11,949 bases of DNA from an uncultured Mucilaginibacter sp. (GCF_946481715.1 NZ_CAMLOV010000167.1:1-11949); one strand, 5' to 3'; counted from the first letter of the stretch, positions 1 through 7,225 are shown. Notes: generated by a model from the sequence alone, not told the origin. A program made the numbers and translations.

Positions 1-1479
1 GGTACAACCACCCTGATATTTGATAACCTTTCGCCCAATATCGATCCTGCCAGCATGCAGGTACGCGCTACGGGCGATTTCACCATCCTATCTGTAAAGC
101 ACGAACTGAATTATTTAGCCGATCAACAAAAAAGCAAGCAAGTAGAAGAATTGCGCCTGATACAAAAAGGGTTGCGCGATAAAATATCGTTGCAAAATAC
201 CCTTCTTACTATCAACCAGGAAGAAGCTAATATGCTTATCAAAAACCAGCAGGGTAACGGTCAAACGGCCGGGCTGGATATCATTAAATTAAAGGCTGCG
301 CTCGATTTTCAAACCGCCCGCCTCACCGAGATAAAAAAGAAGGAACTGGCCATAAATAACGAGCTTGTACTGCTTAATGCGCAATTGCAAAAATATGATA
401 ACCAGGTGAATGATTTGATGAGCAATCAAAGCACTGTTACCAGTAATGTTTTGGTAAATGTCTCGTCAGCCTCTTCCATCCAGTCTACTTTTACTATTAC
501 TTACCTGGTGGGCAATGCCCGCTGGTACCCCACCTATGATATTCGCGCTAAAAATGTAAACAGCCCCGTAGTGATCGCTTACAAAGCCAATGTATCGCAA
601 AGCTGCGGTGAGGATTGGAAAAACATAAAGCTTACTCTTTCAACCGGCGACCCGTCTGTAAGTGGTATAAAACCTGAGTTAACGCCTTTTTTCCTCGACT
701 TTTACACCCCCGTATCTACGCAATACGGGAATTATAAAACTTTTAATAGCAACGTGTTGAATAGCGCACCTGCTTTGGCCGAAATAAAAGTTAATGACCT
801 GTTGAAAAAGGTACCGGGACTTAAGGTGGATGATGCGGGTGGAGTTGACGTTAATACCAACGAAAACCAAACCAATATGGAGTTCAATATCCAGAACCCC
901 TTCTCTGTTCCGGCGGATGGTAAGCAATATTTGGTAGAGATAGACCAGGTAACCGCCGAAGCTAAATACCAATACTACGCCGCACCAAAACTAAGCACCG
1001 ATGTTTTCCTTACTGCGCGTATTACCGACTGGACCAAATACAACTTCCTATCCGGCGAGGCTAATTTATTTTTCGAAGGGACGTTTATCGGTAAATCAAA
1101 ATTAGATACCCGCGCGGCAAACGATACCCTTAGCTTATCTTTGGGCGTTGATAAAAACATCGTGGTAAAACGCATGATGCAAACCGAGCTAACGGATAAA
1201 CAAGGTGTATTCGGATCGACCAAAAAAGAAACGCGCGACTGGAACATCTCCATCAAAAACCGTAAAACGCAGGCAATAAACCTGCTGGTAGAAGATCAGG
1301 TGCCGGTATCGCAAAATAGCGCTATAGAAGTAGATACCCAGGAAATAAGCGGCGCCGAAATGAACAAGGCAACCGGTAAACTATCATGGAACTTTACCCT
1401 GGAGCCGCAAGCTGTAAAACAACTGCGCGTAAAATACCAGGTAAAATACCCTAAAAACCAAAGCGTAATAGTACAATAA
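1..1479 (+). CDS. MuiA-family (DUF4140/DUF4139) protein, 5' end cut off by the window
   Basis: The reading frame is open from the first base and gives 492 visible residues; the true start lies upstream. Residues 1-25 fit the end of a DUF4140-type N-terminal domain. Residues about 36-140 are rich in Lys, Glu, Gln and Leu and look like a coiled coil. From about residue 150 the sequence fits DUF4139, with the typical stretch ARWYPTYDIRA, then LTLSTGDPSVSG, and a closing segment ending in KVKYP-like residues. Visible residues 259-286 form an insert resembling a TonB-receptor plug motif (see findings). The family is named after the mucoidy inhibitor A gene; its biochemical role is not established, and a periplasmic or surface location is inferred from relatives. 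nuoN begins four bases downstream, so co-transcription is likely. The family call is fairly sure; the function is not. Confidence 0.85.
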   Translation, partial: GTTTLIFDNLSPNIDPASMQVRATGDFTILSVKHELNYLADQQKSKQVEELRLIQKGLRDKISLQNTLLTINQEEANMLIKNQQGNGQTAGLDIIKLKAALDFQTARLTEIKKKELAINNELVLLNAQLQKYDNQVNDLMSNQSTVTSNVLVNVSSASSIQSTFTITYLVGNARWYPTYDIRAKNVNSPVVIAYKANVSQSCGEDWKNIKLTLSTGDPSVSGIKPELTPFFLDFYTPVSTQYGNYKTFNSNVLNSAPALAEIKVNDLLKKVPGLKVDDAGGVDVNTNENQTNMEFNIQNPFSVPADGKQYLVEIDQVTAEAKYQYYAAPKLSTDVFLTARITDWTKYNFLSGEANLFFEGTFIGKSKLDTRAANDTLSLSLGVDKNIVVKRMMQTELTDKQGVFGSTKKETRDWNISIKNRKTQAINLLVEDQVPVSQNSAIEVDTQEISGAEMNKATGKLSWNFTLEPQAVKQLRVKYQVKYPKNQSVIVQ

Positions 1480-1483
1480 AAGA

Positions 1484-2992
1484 ATGCAGCAGCTAACACA
1501 AGATATACCCAACCAGTTAAGTAACGTTTTAGGCAGTATACCCTACTTTAAGCCCGAAATTTACTTAACTGCGTTGTTTATTTTGGTGCTGCTGACCGAC
1601 TTGTTCTTCGGCAAAAACTCCACCTGGCTTTGCCGCACCGTAGCCTGCATGGGCATGGTACTGGTATTGCTGTTAGATTATAACCAAAATGTTTTACTGC
1701 TGAAGGGGACGGGGGAGCAGCCCTTGTTTGGCAATATGCTGTTGCTGCATAAGCCTGCTATTCAGTTTAAAATAGTTATAGATGTATTAACCTTTATCCT
1801 GCTGCTGTATTTTACCTGGGATAATAAGTTAAAAGCGCATAAGAAGGGCCTGTCGGATTTGTACACCATCGTAATAGGCTCGGTACTGGGCTTGCATTTG
1901 ATGGTGATGGCGGTAAACCTGTTATCCATTTATTTGGCCATCGAGATGGTGTCCATCGCATCCTATCTGCTGGTGGCCTATAAATCCGAGCGGGGTATCA
2001 GTGCCGAAGCAGGATTGAAATACGTACTGTTTGGTGCAGCATCGTCGGCGGTAATGCTATACGGTATCTCGCTTATTTATGCCTTTACCGGCTCCCTCAG
2101 TTTAACAATCGGCAGCCCGATGATAGAACAGCTGGCTCACATCAACCCGCTTAGTGTGTCCTTTGCATTAGTATTGGTGTTGGTGGGAGTGGGGTTTAAG
2201 CTATCCTTTGTCCCAATCCATTTTTGGGTGCCCGATGTCTATGAAGGGGCGGCAACACCTGTTACGGCATACCTGTCGGCCCTGCCAAAAATTGCAGCAT
2301 TTGCGCTATTAGTGAATTTTGTAACCCCCTTTGCTTATTACGAGCAATGGCATGGGTTCAATTTCCGGCTGGTGCTGGCCATTATTGGCGTTATTACCAT
2401 GATAGCGGGTAACTTTACCGCCGTGCTGCAAAATAACGTAAAAAGGATGCTGGCTTATTCGGGTATAGGGCATACCGGCTTTGCGCTGATGGCCTTAGTA
2501 ACCTTTACGCCGGAGGGCTTATCTGCACTCGTATTTTACCTTTTTGTATACGGGTTGGGCATCATAGCAGCCCTTGCCCTTGCCAATTATTTTGAGAACA
2601 CCGAAGGCATTACCGATGTACGCGATTATAAAGGCCTCGGCTTTAAATACCCGCTGGCTTCTGTTTGTTTTGTAGTGGTTTTAATATCCTTAACCGGTAT
2701 CCCGGTAAGCGCAGGCTTTACGGGTAAACTATTTGTATTCTCTGCCACCTACAGCGTTTACCAGCACACCCACGACCCATGGCTGCTGGCCATGCTGGCA
2801 ACCGGGGCGCTTACAACGGTGGTTGCATTATTCTACTACATCAAAATCCCTCTCAATTTATTCCTGAAGCGCACCGAGTTGATCATCAGCGAAAACAAAT
2901 GGTCGATAAAGCTGGTAGTGCTGTCGGTAGTTATTGCTGCGGCCTTGGTGGTGTTCGGCATCTTCCCCGATTGGCTGATAAGGTTCCTGTAA
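1484..2992 (+). CDS. nuoN: NADH-quinone oxidoreductase subunit N
   Basis: This is a 502-residue antiporter-like membrane subunit of respiratory complex I, which couples electron transfer from NADH to quinone with proton pumping across the inner membrane. It is hydrophobic throughout, with about 14 likely membrane helices. The proton-channel residues known from the family are present: E154 in YLAIEMVSIASY, K179 in AGLKYVLFGA, K239 in FKLSFVPIHFW followed by PDVYEGA, K269 in LPKIAAFA, and K415 in GFTGKLFVF. The spacing K239-K269 equals that of the paired lysines in E. coli NuoN as I recall it. An in-frame TAG at 1469-1471 rules out a longer start. The gene usually ends a nuoA-N operon directly after nuoM; here a MuiA-like gene sits immediately upstream, which is unusual. 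No clear terminator is seen before the convergent esterase gene. Confidence 0.95.
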   Translation: MQQLTQDIPNQLSNVLGSIPYFKPEIYLTALFILVLLTDLFFGKNSTWLCRTVACMGMVLVLLLDYNQNVLLLKGTGEQPLFGNMLLLHKPAIQFKIVIDVLTFILLLYFTWDNKLKAHKKGLSDLYTIVIGSVLGLHLMVMAVNLLSIYLAIEMVSIASYLLVAYKSERGISAEAGLKYVLFGAASSAVMLYGISLIYAFTGSLSLTIGSPMIEQLAHINPLSVSFALVLVLVGVGFKLSFVPIHFWVPDVYEGAATPVTAYLSALPKIAAFALLVNFVTPFAYYEQWHGFNFRLVLAIIGVITMIAGNFTAVLQNNVKRMLAYSGIGHTGFALMALVTFTPEGLSALVFYLFVYGLGIIAALALANYFENTEGITDVRDYKGLGFKYPLASVCFVVVLISLTGIPVSAGFTGKLFVFSATYSVYQHTHDPWLLAMLATGALTTVVALFYYIKIPLNLFLKRTELIISENKWSIKLVVLSVVIAAALVVFGIFPDWLIRFL

Positions 2993-3014
2993 AAAGTTTT
3001 TTGATCACGCCACG

Positions 3015-4472
3015 TTAATTACCCCAGTTATCTGTACGGAACGGCTCTGCGGGAAGGCCTGCGGAATTTTGCAGGTTGGTTACGGGCGCATTGGTGAACG
3101 CGTACCTAATGGCTTGTACCGATACGCCGGTAGTTAACACTATATTTTCCCCTTCAATTACGGCAACCACCGGGCGGAAAATATGATCGGCACCAGCCAC
3201 ATAAAAATGTTGGTTAAGCGGCTTATTATCGATGGTATTTAGTCCGTTTGCTGTTCCGTTGATATAGTTAAGCGTAACCTTATCACCCGTTTGCGACCAT
3301 GATAAATATTGCGGGCCCGTACATTCAACCGGCAACCCATAGGTATTCTTTAAGGCCAACAAGGCTAAACGTTCGCCTACAGGTTTTTTATTTTGCGGAT
3401 GGTGGTTATCGGGTTCCCCTACATCCATGGTAATAGCCATCCCACTGTTTGGCATTTCCCGTACATTTGCCTGGGCTTCCCTAAACCGCGCATAATAATC
3501 GGATAAAAGATCGCCGCCCCCAGGGGTAGTTTGGTAATAATCTTCGGCAAAAGGGGTCATCTGCACATAATAAAAAGGCAACGCACCCTGTTTAAAACCG
3601 GCTCTCCACTGGCTGATGAGGGTTTTGTTAAGGCCGGTATAGCTGCTTACCGGTATAATGTGCGAGTCGTTTTCTCCCTGGTACCAGATAAACCCTTTGA
3701 TGGAAAGCCTGTTTAACGGGCTTATCATCCCGTTAAACTCTTCTCCCCCCTCCGACCAATCCCTGCAGTACGACCCGTTTACGCCAGATATAATAATTCC
3801 TATCGGCACTTGTAGTGACTTGAACAGTTTTTGCGCAAAAAAATAGGCAACGCCACTCCATTTACCTACGGTTCCCGGCGAACATGCATCCCAGCCTGTG
3901 GGCGAGGCAAATGTACCTAAAGGCACTAATGCCAGGTTTTGGCTTACAGTGCTGGCGCGGATCAGCGGGTAATCGGCTAAAGCAATTTCGCTTTTGTAAT
4001 TGGTAACGCCATTGAAAGGAGAAAGTATATTAAGCGGCATCACCATATTCGATTGGCCGGCACATACCCAAACATCACCAATTAAGATATTGGTCAATAC
4101 CACAGGGGCGACCGAATCTGTTGTACAGGTGATGATCTGCGGGTTGCTATTTGCTGATGCAGCGGGGATAGCGATGGCCCAGTTGCCATATTTATCGGAG
4201 GTGGTTGCAAAATCATTAGCATCCCAGCTCACCTTTACGGTTACCTTATATTCGGCGGTAGCTGTTCCCCATACGGTGAAGGGCTTGTCGCGCTGTATCA
4301 CCATATTGCTTTGTAAAACGTTGTTAACCGAAAACGGGACAATTACGGGTGGCGTTGTAACATCGGGCTTAGGGTCGGGCTTGGAATCCGGGATAATTAC
4401 GGCATCCTTTTTACAGCCTTGTACAATCAGCAACAGTACGAATGCCAGGTAAAGCAGTGGTTTAAGGTTCAT
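3015..4472 (-). CDS. Sialate O-acetylesterase-like lipoprotein (SGNH/GDSL hydrolase)
   Basis: The 485-residue product begins with a lipoprotein signal ending IVQGC, so C20 would be lipidated and the protein anchored in a membrane; the following KKD is common in Bacteroidota lipoproteins. Residues 27-46 form a Pro/Asp/Lys-rich linker. A small beta domain with VLQSNMVIQRDKP and VWGTA follows, as in family members. The SGNH-type catalytic region has the nucleophile S141 in GDVWVCAGQSNM, the block FIWYQGEND (260-269), and a C-terminal DNHHPQNK block (355-362) supplying the likely Asp-His pair with H358. The VGERLA motif (365-370) is also typical. Relatives remove O-acetyl groups from sialic acids or from plant and host glycans; the true substrate cannot be read from the sequence. 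It is transcribed alone, converges on nuoN (22 bases apart), and has no carbohydrate-gene neighbours here. Confidence 0.9.
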   Translation of the reverse strand: MNLKPLLYLAFVLLLIVQGCKKDAVIIPDSKPDPKPDVTTPPVIVPFSVNNVLQSNMVIQRDKPFTVWGTATAEYKVTVKVSWDANDFATTSDKYGNWAIAIPAASANSNPQIITCTTDSVAPVVLTNILIGDVWVCAGQSNMVMPLNILSPFNGVTNYKSEIALADYPLIRASTVSQNLALVPLGTFASPTGWDACSPGTVGKWSGVAYFFAQKLFKSLQVPIGIIISGVNGSYCRDWSEGGEEFNGMISPLNRLSIKGFIWYQGENDSHIIPVSSYTGLNKTLISQWRAGFKQGALPFYYVQMTPFAEDYYQTTPGGGDLLSDYYARFREAQANVREMPNSGMAITMDVGEPDNHHPQNKKPVGERLALLALKNTYGLPVECTGPQYLSWSQTGDKVTLNYINGTANGLNTIDNKPLNQHFYVAGADHIFRPVVAVIEGENIVLTTGVSVQAIRYAFTNAPVTNLQNSAGLPAEPFRTDNWGN

Positions 4473-4705
4473 TCTATAGTCAAAATATCAAGCGCTCACC
4501 TGTTTTAGCTATTTCTTTCCTATTGGGTACAAACGTGCGGTTTAAAATACTTACAGGTGCTATGGTGCTGATAAGGCTATAACAAAGGCTGTATAAAAAT
4601 GAACTTTTATATTTAAAATAGCAACAGGTTTTATATTCACTTTTGTTTTCTATAATCCATGGTATTGCCCCGATGGCTTTGAAATGCTCATGTTGCTGTC
4701 ATGCA
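4473..4705. other. AT-rich intergenic stretch, no gene seen
   Basis: This is the first part of the 449-base gap between the esterase gene and the 108-residue ORF. No convincing ORF or tRNA is visible. A widely spaced 7-bp inverted repeat, CACCTGT at 4497-4503 and ACAGGTG at 4553-4559, is the only pattern found and may be chance. CACTTTTG at 4638-4645 is one base off the Bacteroidota -7 consensus TAnnTTTG and could start the structured RNA downstream, but no good -33 box precedes it. The minus-strand promoter of the esterase must lie here and was not identified. Confidence 0.5.
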
Positions 4706-4743
4706 GCCAAGTACAAGAGGCAAACGGTAATTCCCTCCTTGGC
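4706..4743 (+). other. Bulged hairpin upstream of the Flavo-1-like element
   Basis: GCCAAG (4706-4711) pairs with CTTGGC (4738-4743), and after a five-base bulge GAGG (4717-4720) pairs with CCTC (4734-4737). The 3' strand is contiguous, giving ten base pairs and a 13-base loop. It lies 20 bases before the next structured element, so the two may belong to one RNA. Pairing was found by eye; no folding energy was computed. Confidence 0.4.
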
Positions 4744-4763
4744 ACCAACCCATCAAACCTAAA

Positions 4764-4823
4764 CCCGATAGCAACGGAAAGCCCAGACGAAGGAGGACTT
4801 GGAGTGGATAGCGGGGCTATCGG
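4764..4823 (+). ncRNA. Flavo-1-like structured RNA candidate
   Basis: The element starts CCCGATAGCAACGGAAAGCC and ends in GATAGCGGGGCTATCGG. CCGATAGC (4765-4772) is exactly complementary to GCTATCGG (4816-4823). An inner helix AAGCCC/GGACTT (4779-4784 with 4795-4800) pairs at five of six positions. A CCCGATAG start, a CGG box and an AGCGGG box near the end match my memory of the Flavo-1 motif found in intergenic DNA of many Bacteroidota and proposed to be a non-coding RNA. Its function is unknown. It ends 98 bases before the 108-residue ORF on the same strand, so it could instead be part of that gene's leader. The Flavo-1 name is from recall, not a covariance search. Confidence 0.55.
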
Positions 4824-4921
4824 AACCTAAGCACTACTGTAGCTGGTTTTCGAAAATTTACTGCCACACACCTCAATGCGAACATTACAATTGCTAAATT
4901 GCGGCAAGACATCCCTAACAC

Positions 4922-5248
4922 ATGACCTCCGAACAATTTGTAGCTTTTTTTTACAAAGAGAAGCAAGCCCTGCTGAATGCTTATACCGGCGACACAGGCG
5001 GTACCTATGCTGCCACTTTGATAGAACAGCTTAAGCTTGATGAAAACGGGAAAAACATCCTGGCGAAAATTCTCGACACAACCCTTACCGATGCATTTTA
5101 TACCATATTGCTGGGATTGGATGGCGCAGCTAACATTGGTGGTGCCCAGCATTTGTACAAACTTTACGACGAGGACAATAACGAATTAACAGGCATCGGG
5201 AACATTGAGGGTTATGCATGGGAGTATTTTCACGGCGATAAAAATTAA
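4922..5248 (+). CDS. Small conserved-looking protein of unknown function
   Basis: The product is 108 residues, acidic and probably cytosolic, with no signal peptide or membrane helix. The start is fixed by an in-frame TAA at 4916-4918, only three bases before the ATG. The N-terminal part (residues 1-60) looks helical. The segment YTILLGLDGAANIGGAQHLY (60-79) is the most distinctive, followed by KLYDEDNNELT and a C-terminal IEGYAWEYFHGD. This pattern (a Leu-Gly-Leu-Asp-Gly turn, then Gln-x-x-Tyr and Leu-x-Asp-Glu) looks like a real protein family signature, but I cannot name it. It stands alone between the RNA candidate and amtB, so context does not reveal a role. Codon use resembles its neighbours. 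The antisense ORF over it is judged a shadow. Confidence 0.75.
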   Translation: MTSEQFVAFFYKEKQALLNAYTGDTGGTYAATLIEQLKLDENGKNILAKILDTTLTDAFYTILLGLDGAANIGGAQHLYKLYDEDNNELTGIGNIEGYAWEYFHGDKN

Positions 5249-5259
5249 TCGAACGTCTA

Positions 5260-5292
5260 TTTATAGGAACTTACCTATAAAATCCCTATAAA
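5260..5292. promoter_or_regulatory. Three copies of an 8-bp AT-rich word before amtB
   Basis: TTTATAGG (5260-5267) is followed after six bases by its exact complement CCTATAAA (5274-5281), and CCTATAAA occurs again at 5285-5292, 11 bp on, about one helical turn. The first pair could form an RNA hairpin ending the 108-residue gene, but no T-run follows. Three copies with helical spacing suit an operator for amtB, which starts 84 bases downstream. No binding protein is known to me for this word. Confidence 0.4.
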
Positions 5293-5375
5293 TGGTAGTA
5301 ATTTTTCATTTTTCATAAAAATATTGCAGAAATTATATAAATTCAGCCGTTTATTGTAAAATGTGCTGATAATAT

Positions 5376-6683
5376 ATGAAACGTTACTTTCCTTTCTTCA
5401 TCATTCTCGTAATTTTAGGGCTCACTTTCGCATTTCCGTCTGTAGAATACGACAAAACTATAAAATCTAATTTCAACACCGGCGATATCGCCTGGATGCT
5501 GATGTCAACCGCCCTTGTTTTGATCATGACGCCGGGGCTTGCCTTCTTTTACGGCGGTATGGTGAACAAAAAGAACGTGATATCCACCATGTTGCAAAGC
5601 ATTGTGTGTATGGTTATCATCACGGTAATGTGGGGTATTTTTGGTTTCAGTTTGGCCTTTGGCGATAGCATTGGCGGTGTTATAGGCAACCCTTCCACAT
5701 ACTTTATGATGAAGGGCATGCTGGGCGATTCGAGCTGGAAGTTAGCGCCATCCATCCCTTTACTGCTATTTGCCATGTACCAGTTAAAGTTTGCCATTAT
5801 TACCCCGGCACTTATCACAGGCGCTTTTGCAGAGCGCATCCGCTTTAACTCGTACATCATCTTTTTGGTGTTGTTTTCCATATTTATATTCTCGCCGCTG
5901 GCACACGCCACCTGGCACCCGGATGGCATATTGTTTAAACTTGGCGTCCTCGATTTTGCGGGTGGTACCGTAGTGCACATGAGCGCAGGATGGGCGGCTT
6001 TAGCTTCGGCACTATACCTTAAAAGCCGTAACGAGGCCAATCATTCCCCGGCGCGTATCACTTATGTAATGATAGGCACAGGTTTGCTTTGGTTTGGCTG
6101 GTTTGGTTTTAACGCAGGTTCGGCATTTGGGGCCAATCATTTGGCAGTAACTGCTTTGGCTACCAGTACCACCGCGTCTGCCGCAGCAGGCGTTACCTGG
6201 ATATTTTTTGATATGCTGCGCGGGCGCAAGCCATCGGCCATGGGTACCTGTATTGGCGCGGTAGTGGGTTTAGTTGCCATAACCCCAGCGGCCGGCTTTG
6301 TGAGCGTGCCACATTCCCTGGCCATCGGTATCATATCGGCAGTGGTAAGTAATTTGGTAGTAGAGTGGCGCACCCGTACTACTATAGACGATACACTGGA
6401 CGTATTCCCTTGCCACGGCGTAGGCGGTATGGTGGGGATGTTATTAACAGGTGTATTTGCCAACCAAAACGTAAACGCAGGCAATGCCACCGGCAACGGG
6501 CTGTTTTTTGGCGAAACGCATTTGTTTTTGGTGCAGTTACTGGCGCTGGTAGCTACGTCGCTGTTTTCTTTCTTCGGCTCGGTACTATTGCTTAAAATAA
6601 CTGATATGATATCGCCGTTGCGTGTATCTAAAGAAGAGGAAGAAGTTGGGCTGGATATTAGCCAGCACGGAGAGAAATTGTAA
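5376..6683 (+). CDS. amtB: Ammonium channel AmtB
   Basis: The 435-residue product is close to the usual size of bacterial Amt proteins (E. coli about 428). It conducts ammonium-derived nitrogen through the inner membrane as a trimer. Residues 5-21 are hydrophobic and may be a cleaved signal, as in E. coli AmtB. Family landmarks are LAFFYGGMV (55-63), FAIITPALITGAFAER (139-154) with gate F139, D193 in DFAGGTVVH, the pore histidines H201 and H347, and GWFGFNAGS (241-249) with the second gate F243. The cytosolic tail keeps EVGLDISQHGE, the segment that contacts the PII regulator GlnK in relatives. In-frame TGA and TAA codons (5367-5372) just upstream fix the start. No glnK gene is adjacent here, although the two are often paired. 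A strong hairpin follows the gene. Confidence 0.96.
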   Translation: MKRYFPFFIILVILGLTFAFPSVEYDKTIKSNFNTGDIAWMLMSTALVLIMTPGLAFFYGGMVNKKNVISTMLQSIVCMVIITVMWGIFGFSLAFGDSIGGVIGNPSTYFMMKGMLGDSSWKLAPSIPLLLFAMYQLKFAIITPALITGAFAERIRFNSYIIFLVLFSIFIFSPLAHATWHPDGILFKLGVLDFAGGTVVHMSAGWAALASALYLKSRNEANHSPARITYVMIGTGLLWFGWFGFNAGSAFGANHLAVTALATSTTASAAAGVTWIFFDMLRGRKPSAMGTCIGAVVGLVAITPAAGFVSVPHSLAIGIISAVVSNLVVEWRTRTTIDDTLDVFPCHGVGGMVGMLLTGVFANQNVNAGNATGNGLFFGETHLFLVQLLALVATSLFSFFGSVLLLKITDMISPLRVSKEEEEVGLDISQHGEKL

Positions 6684-6715
6684 AACTTAAATATCGAATA
6701 ATGAATTTCGAATTT

Positions 6716-6745
6716 CAAACGCCGAAGGAAAACCTTTGGCGTTTG
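6716..6745 (+). terminator. Intrinsic terminator of amtB
   Basis: CAAACGCCGAAGG (6716-6728) pairs with CCTTTGGCGTTTG (6733-6745) over 13 positions with a single G-U wobble and an AAAA loop. The following bases (ATGTTTTA) give a modest T-run. It starts 32 bases after the amtB stop. Confidence 0.8.
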
Positions 6746-6808
6746 ATGTTTTAGAGCGGCTTTAAGTTTTTTAATTAGTAACTTCTGTTAAATAAGTTAA
6801 CGGTCATC

Positions 6809-7153
6809 ATGAAGGAGTTTCTGTTCAAGAAAAAAATCGGAAAGAAAGGATTGTATTGTAAGATAACGTACGAGTTTGAAAAACTGGGACTTAAACAAGG
6901 AACGATTATCTTCGACTCTGATGATCCCTGGTACAATGAAATTATTTCGGGCTCTGGTTACTTCTTTGATAAGTACGTTTTATATTCCAATTCGGGATAC
7001 AAATTGACAATAATTGACGTGCACGGGATGATAATAGATACAACACCTGCGGTGGTTTTTTATGCTGTTGTTATGTTGCTGTGTAAAGAAACCGGATATA
7101 TTGTCATAGATTTCGGATTTGATGAGAATGGGGATTTAATTTTACCCGAGTAG
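6809..7153 (+). CDS. Low-GC orphan protein of unknown function
   Basis: The 114-residue product starts MKEFLFKKKIGKKG and is rich in Lys, Ile, Phe and Tyr. It has no signal peptide; residues 79-92 (TPAVVFYAVVMLLC) are hydrophobic but probably too short and isolated for a membrane anchor. I do not recognise the family. By hand count, GC is about 36% over 6841-7140 against about 51% in a 240-base sample of the amidohydrolase gene, which suggests transfer from another source. The ORF lies inside a 16-bp inverted repeat. A short dyad, GTTAA-N5-TTAAC (6787-6801), ends seven bases before the ATG and could be an operator site. There is no partner gene, so an immunity or antitoxin role would be a guess. 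Confidence 0.65.
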   Translation: MKEFLFKKKIGKKGLYCKITYEFEKLGLKQGTIIFDSDDPWYNEIISGSGYFFDKYVLYSNSGYKLTIIDVHGMIIDTTPAVVFYAVVMLLCKETGYIVIDFGFDENGDLILPE

Positions 7154-7179
7154 TCCAAGCACCGAACGCCGGAGGGACT
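7152..7179 (+). terminator. Weak hairpin after the 114-residue ORF
   Basis: AGTCC (7152-7156) and GGACT (7175-7179) are complementary, and CCG/CGG pairs are possible inside the loop. TTTCT follows. The stem is short and overlaps the stop codon, so the call is tentative. Confidence 0.3.
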
Positions 7180-7192
7180 TTCTACTTCATTA

Positions 7193-7222
7193 TTCGATAT
7201 TCAGCATTCGATGTTCGATATT
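7193..7222. repeat. Short iterated word TTCGAT(A/G)TT
   Basis: Three copies occur at 7193-7201, 7207-7215 and 7214-7222, the last two overlapping by two bases. The reverse form AATATCGAA is at 6690-6698 beyond the 114-residue ORF. From recall, words of this type are common between genes in Sphingobacteriaceae; no function is known to me. Confidence 0.5.
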
Positions 7223-7225
7223 AAT

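Larger units (their letters stand above)
6690..7201. repeat. 16-bp perfect inverted repeat enclosing the 114-residue ORF
   Basis: AATATCGAATAATGAA (6690-6705) is exactly complementary in reverse to 7186-7201. The 512-base segment between and including the arms holds the amtB terminator hairpin, the low-GC ORF at 6809-7153 and a weak hairpin after it. No flanking target duplication is visible and no transposase is present. It may be a small non-autonomous cassette, or simply two copies of a dispersed intergenic word in opposite orientation. Confidence 0.55.

Noticed and set aside
4000..4452. A 150-codon plus-strand ORF antisense to the esterase gene
   Set aside because: The minus-strand frame encodes the lipoprotein signal and the GQSNM nucleophile motif; the plus-strand frame shows no family features.
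4817..5152. A 111-codon minus-strand ORF over the 108-residue gene
   Set aside because: The plus-strand frame has the patterned core and a start fixed by a nearby stop; the antisense product looks random and would run through the RNA candidate.
5249..5375. A sigma-54 promoter for amtB
   Set aside because: TTGCA occurs near 5324, but there is no GG at the -24 position, so the essential half of the signal is absent.
6137..6718. A 193-codon minus-strand ORF over the end of amtB
   Set aside because: It is a shadow of the well-supported amtB frame and would begin in the intergenic repeat.
6681..7210. A target-site duplication around the 16-bp inverted repeat
   Set aside because: The bases outside the two arms (TAAAACTTA and CAGCATTCG) share no direct repeat, so insertion by a standard transposase is not shown.
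7193..7222. A CRISPR-like array
   Set aside because: The repeated units are only nine bases, partly overlapping, without spacers, and there are no cas genes.
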